This document shows positions 5,787 through 5,993 of a DNA stretch of 5,993 bases, one piece after another. Within the stretch, counting starts at the first letter, position 1. Every line of letters starts with the position of its first letter. The notes beneath the pieces were generated by a model that saw nothing but the letters and a program-made list of their open reading frames with translations, searched no databases and was not told the DNA's origin. The DNA is from Thermococci archaeon (GTDB taxonomy: Archaea; Methanobacteriota_B; Thermococci; Thermococcales; Thermococcaceae): assembly GCA_003663535.1 (NCBI GenBank), contig QMUE01000095.1, forward strand, positions 1 to 5,993, in the 5' to 3' direction. A program made the position numbers and the translations under genes.

Positions 5787-5793
5787 ATGTACC
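5764..5793 (+). repeat. Inverted repeat across the tnpB start
   Basis: GGTACAT (5764-5770) and ATGTACC (5787-5793) are perfect 7-base reverse complements with a 16-base spacer. The right arm includes the tnpB ATG. The overlapping pair ATTGG (5761-5765) and CCAAT (5784-5788) offers a second pairing. The predicted transcription start lies between the arms, so a DNA operator is more likely than an mRNA hairpin. Confidence 0.45.
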
Positions 5794-5993
5794 TCACTCA
5801 AAAGAACCACTTGCGAGTGGACAAGAAGACTTACAAACTCCTACGCATACTCGCTCACCTCTCCAAAGACCTCTACAACCTCGCCCTATACGTGACAAGA
5901 AAACACTACGAGTTGAACGGTTCATTCCTCCCATATGCCAAAGCTTATCACTTGGTTAAAGACAGCGAACCCTACAAACTCTTGCCAAGTCAA
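5787..5993 (+). CDS. tnpB: TnpB-family RNA-guided nuclease / IS200-IS605 OrfB, N-terminal part only
   Basis: The first 69 codons are present; the gene runs off the right edge. The product begins MYLTQKNHLRVDKKTYKLL and continues with AHLSKDLYNLALYVTRKHYE, a stretch around SFLPYAKAYHLVKDSEPY, and KLLPSQ. This is the typical N-terminal (WED/REC region) signature of TnpB/OrfB proteins. TnpB proteins are RNA-guided DNA nucleases that help keep their transposon in place, using a guide RNA from the element's right end. The RuvC motifs and zinc finger would lie beyond the window, so intactness cannot be judged. The start is uncertain: in-frame GTGs at 5778 and 5781 precede ATG 5787, and GTG 5781 would give MPMYLT. 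Leu is mostly CTC and some Arg are CGA/CGC, unlike the CTT/TTG and AGG/AGA preference of aglB, which hints at a separate origin. It is divergent from the Toprim-dnaG unit. Confidence 0.9.
   Translation, partial: MYLTQKNHLRVDKKTYKLLRILAHLSKDLYNLALYVTRKHYELNGSFLPYAKAYHLVKDSEPYKLLPSQ

Noticed and set aside
5762..5959. 65-codon plus-strand frame overlapping tnpB (MSGANVPHSKE...)
   Set aside because: The neighbouring frame from 5787 gives a clear TnpB N-terminus; this frame has a Pro/Thr/Gln-rich product without recognisable features.
1..5993. tRNA, rRNA or CRISPR array
   Set aside because: No tRNA-like sequence, no rRNA segment and no regularly spaced repeats were seen on either strand.

Overview
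The window looks like chromosomal DNA of a hyperthermophilic archaeon of the order Thermococcales (Thermococcus, Pyrococcus or a close relative with an AT-leaning genome). The evidence is the close resemblance of L7Ae, S28e, L24e and the archaeal DnaG-type primase to Thermococcales proteins as I know them. Purine-rich BRE plus TTTAAAAG/CTTTATAA TATA boxes, GGTGA/GGAGG ribosome binding sites, and T-rich tracts at gene ends also fit. The assignment rests on recalled family features, not on a database search.

Layout, left to right. Positions 1-2721 (+) hold the oligosaccharyltransferase aglB, cut by the left edge but carrying all its expected catalytic motifs. After a T-rich terminator and a good archaeal promoter comes a compact translation cluster on the + strand: rpl7ae (2828-3199), rps28e (3268-3480) and rpl24e (3486-3689). 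A short convergent intergenic region (3690-3775) carries T-rich termination signals for both strands. On the - strand lies a two-gene unit, transcribed right to left: a small free-standing Toprim protein of the UPF0292 type (5211-5591), then dnaG (3776-5104). At the right end is the start of an IS200/IS605-type tnpB gene (5787-5993, + strand, cut by the right edge). It has its own promoter and a candidate left end of the element, and it is divergent from the Toprim-dnaG unit.

How the genes relate. AglB acts in membrane protein N-glycosylation and is independent of the rest. The ribosomal genes form an operon; L7Ae is also the kink-turn binding protein of C/D and H/ACA sRNPs and of RNase P. 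The Toprim pair belongs to RNA/DNA metabolism: archaeal DnaG is an exosome-associated protein with primase activity, and its small Toprim neighbour has no established function. tnpB is a mobile passenger encoding an RNA-guided nuclease family protein, placed directly upstream of the Toprim-dnaG promoter.

I see no complete new defence or genetic system. The most interesting signals are small non-coding structures. They are a run of GATGA box-C-like repeats with a kink-turn-like fold in front of rpl7ae, a possible N-terminally extended DnaG with a hairpin-occluded ribosome binding site, and inverted repeats around the tnpB start.
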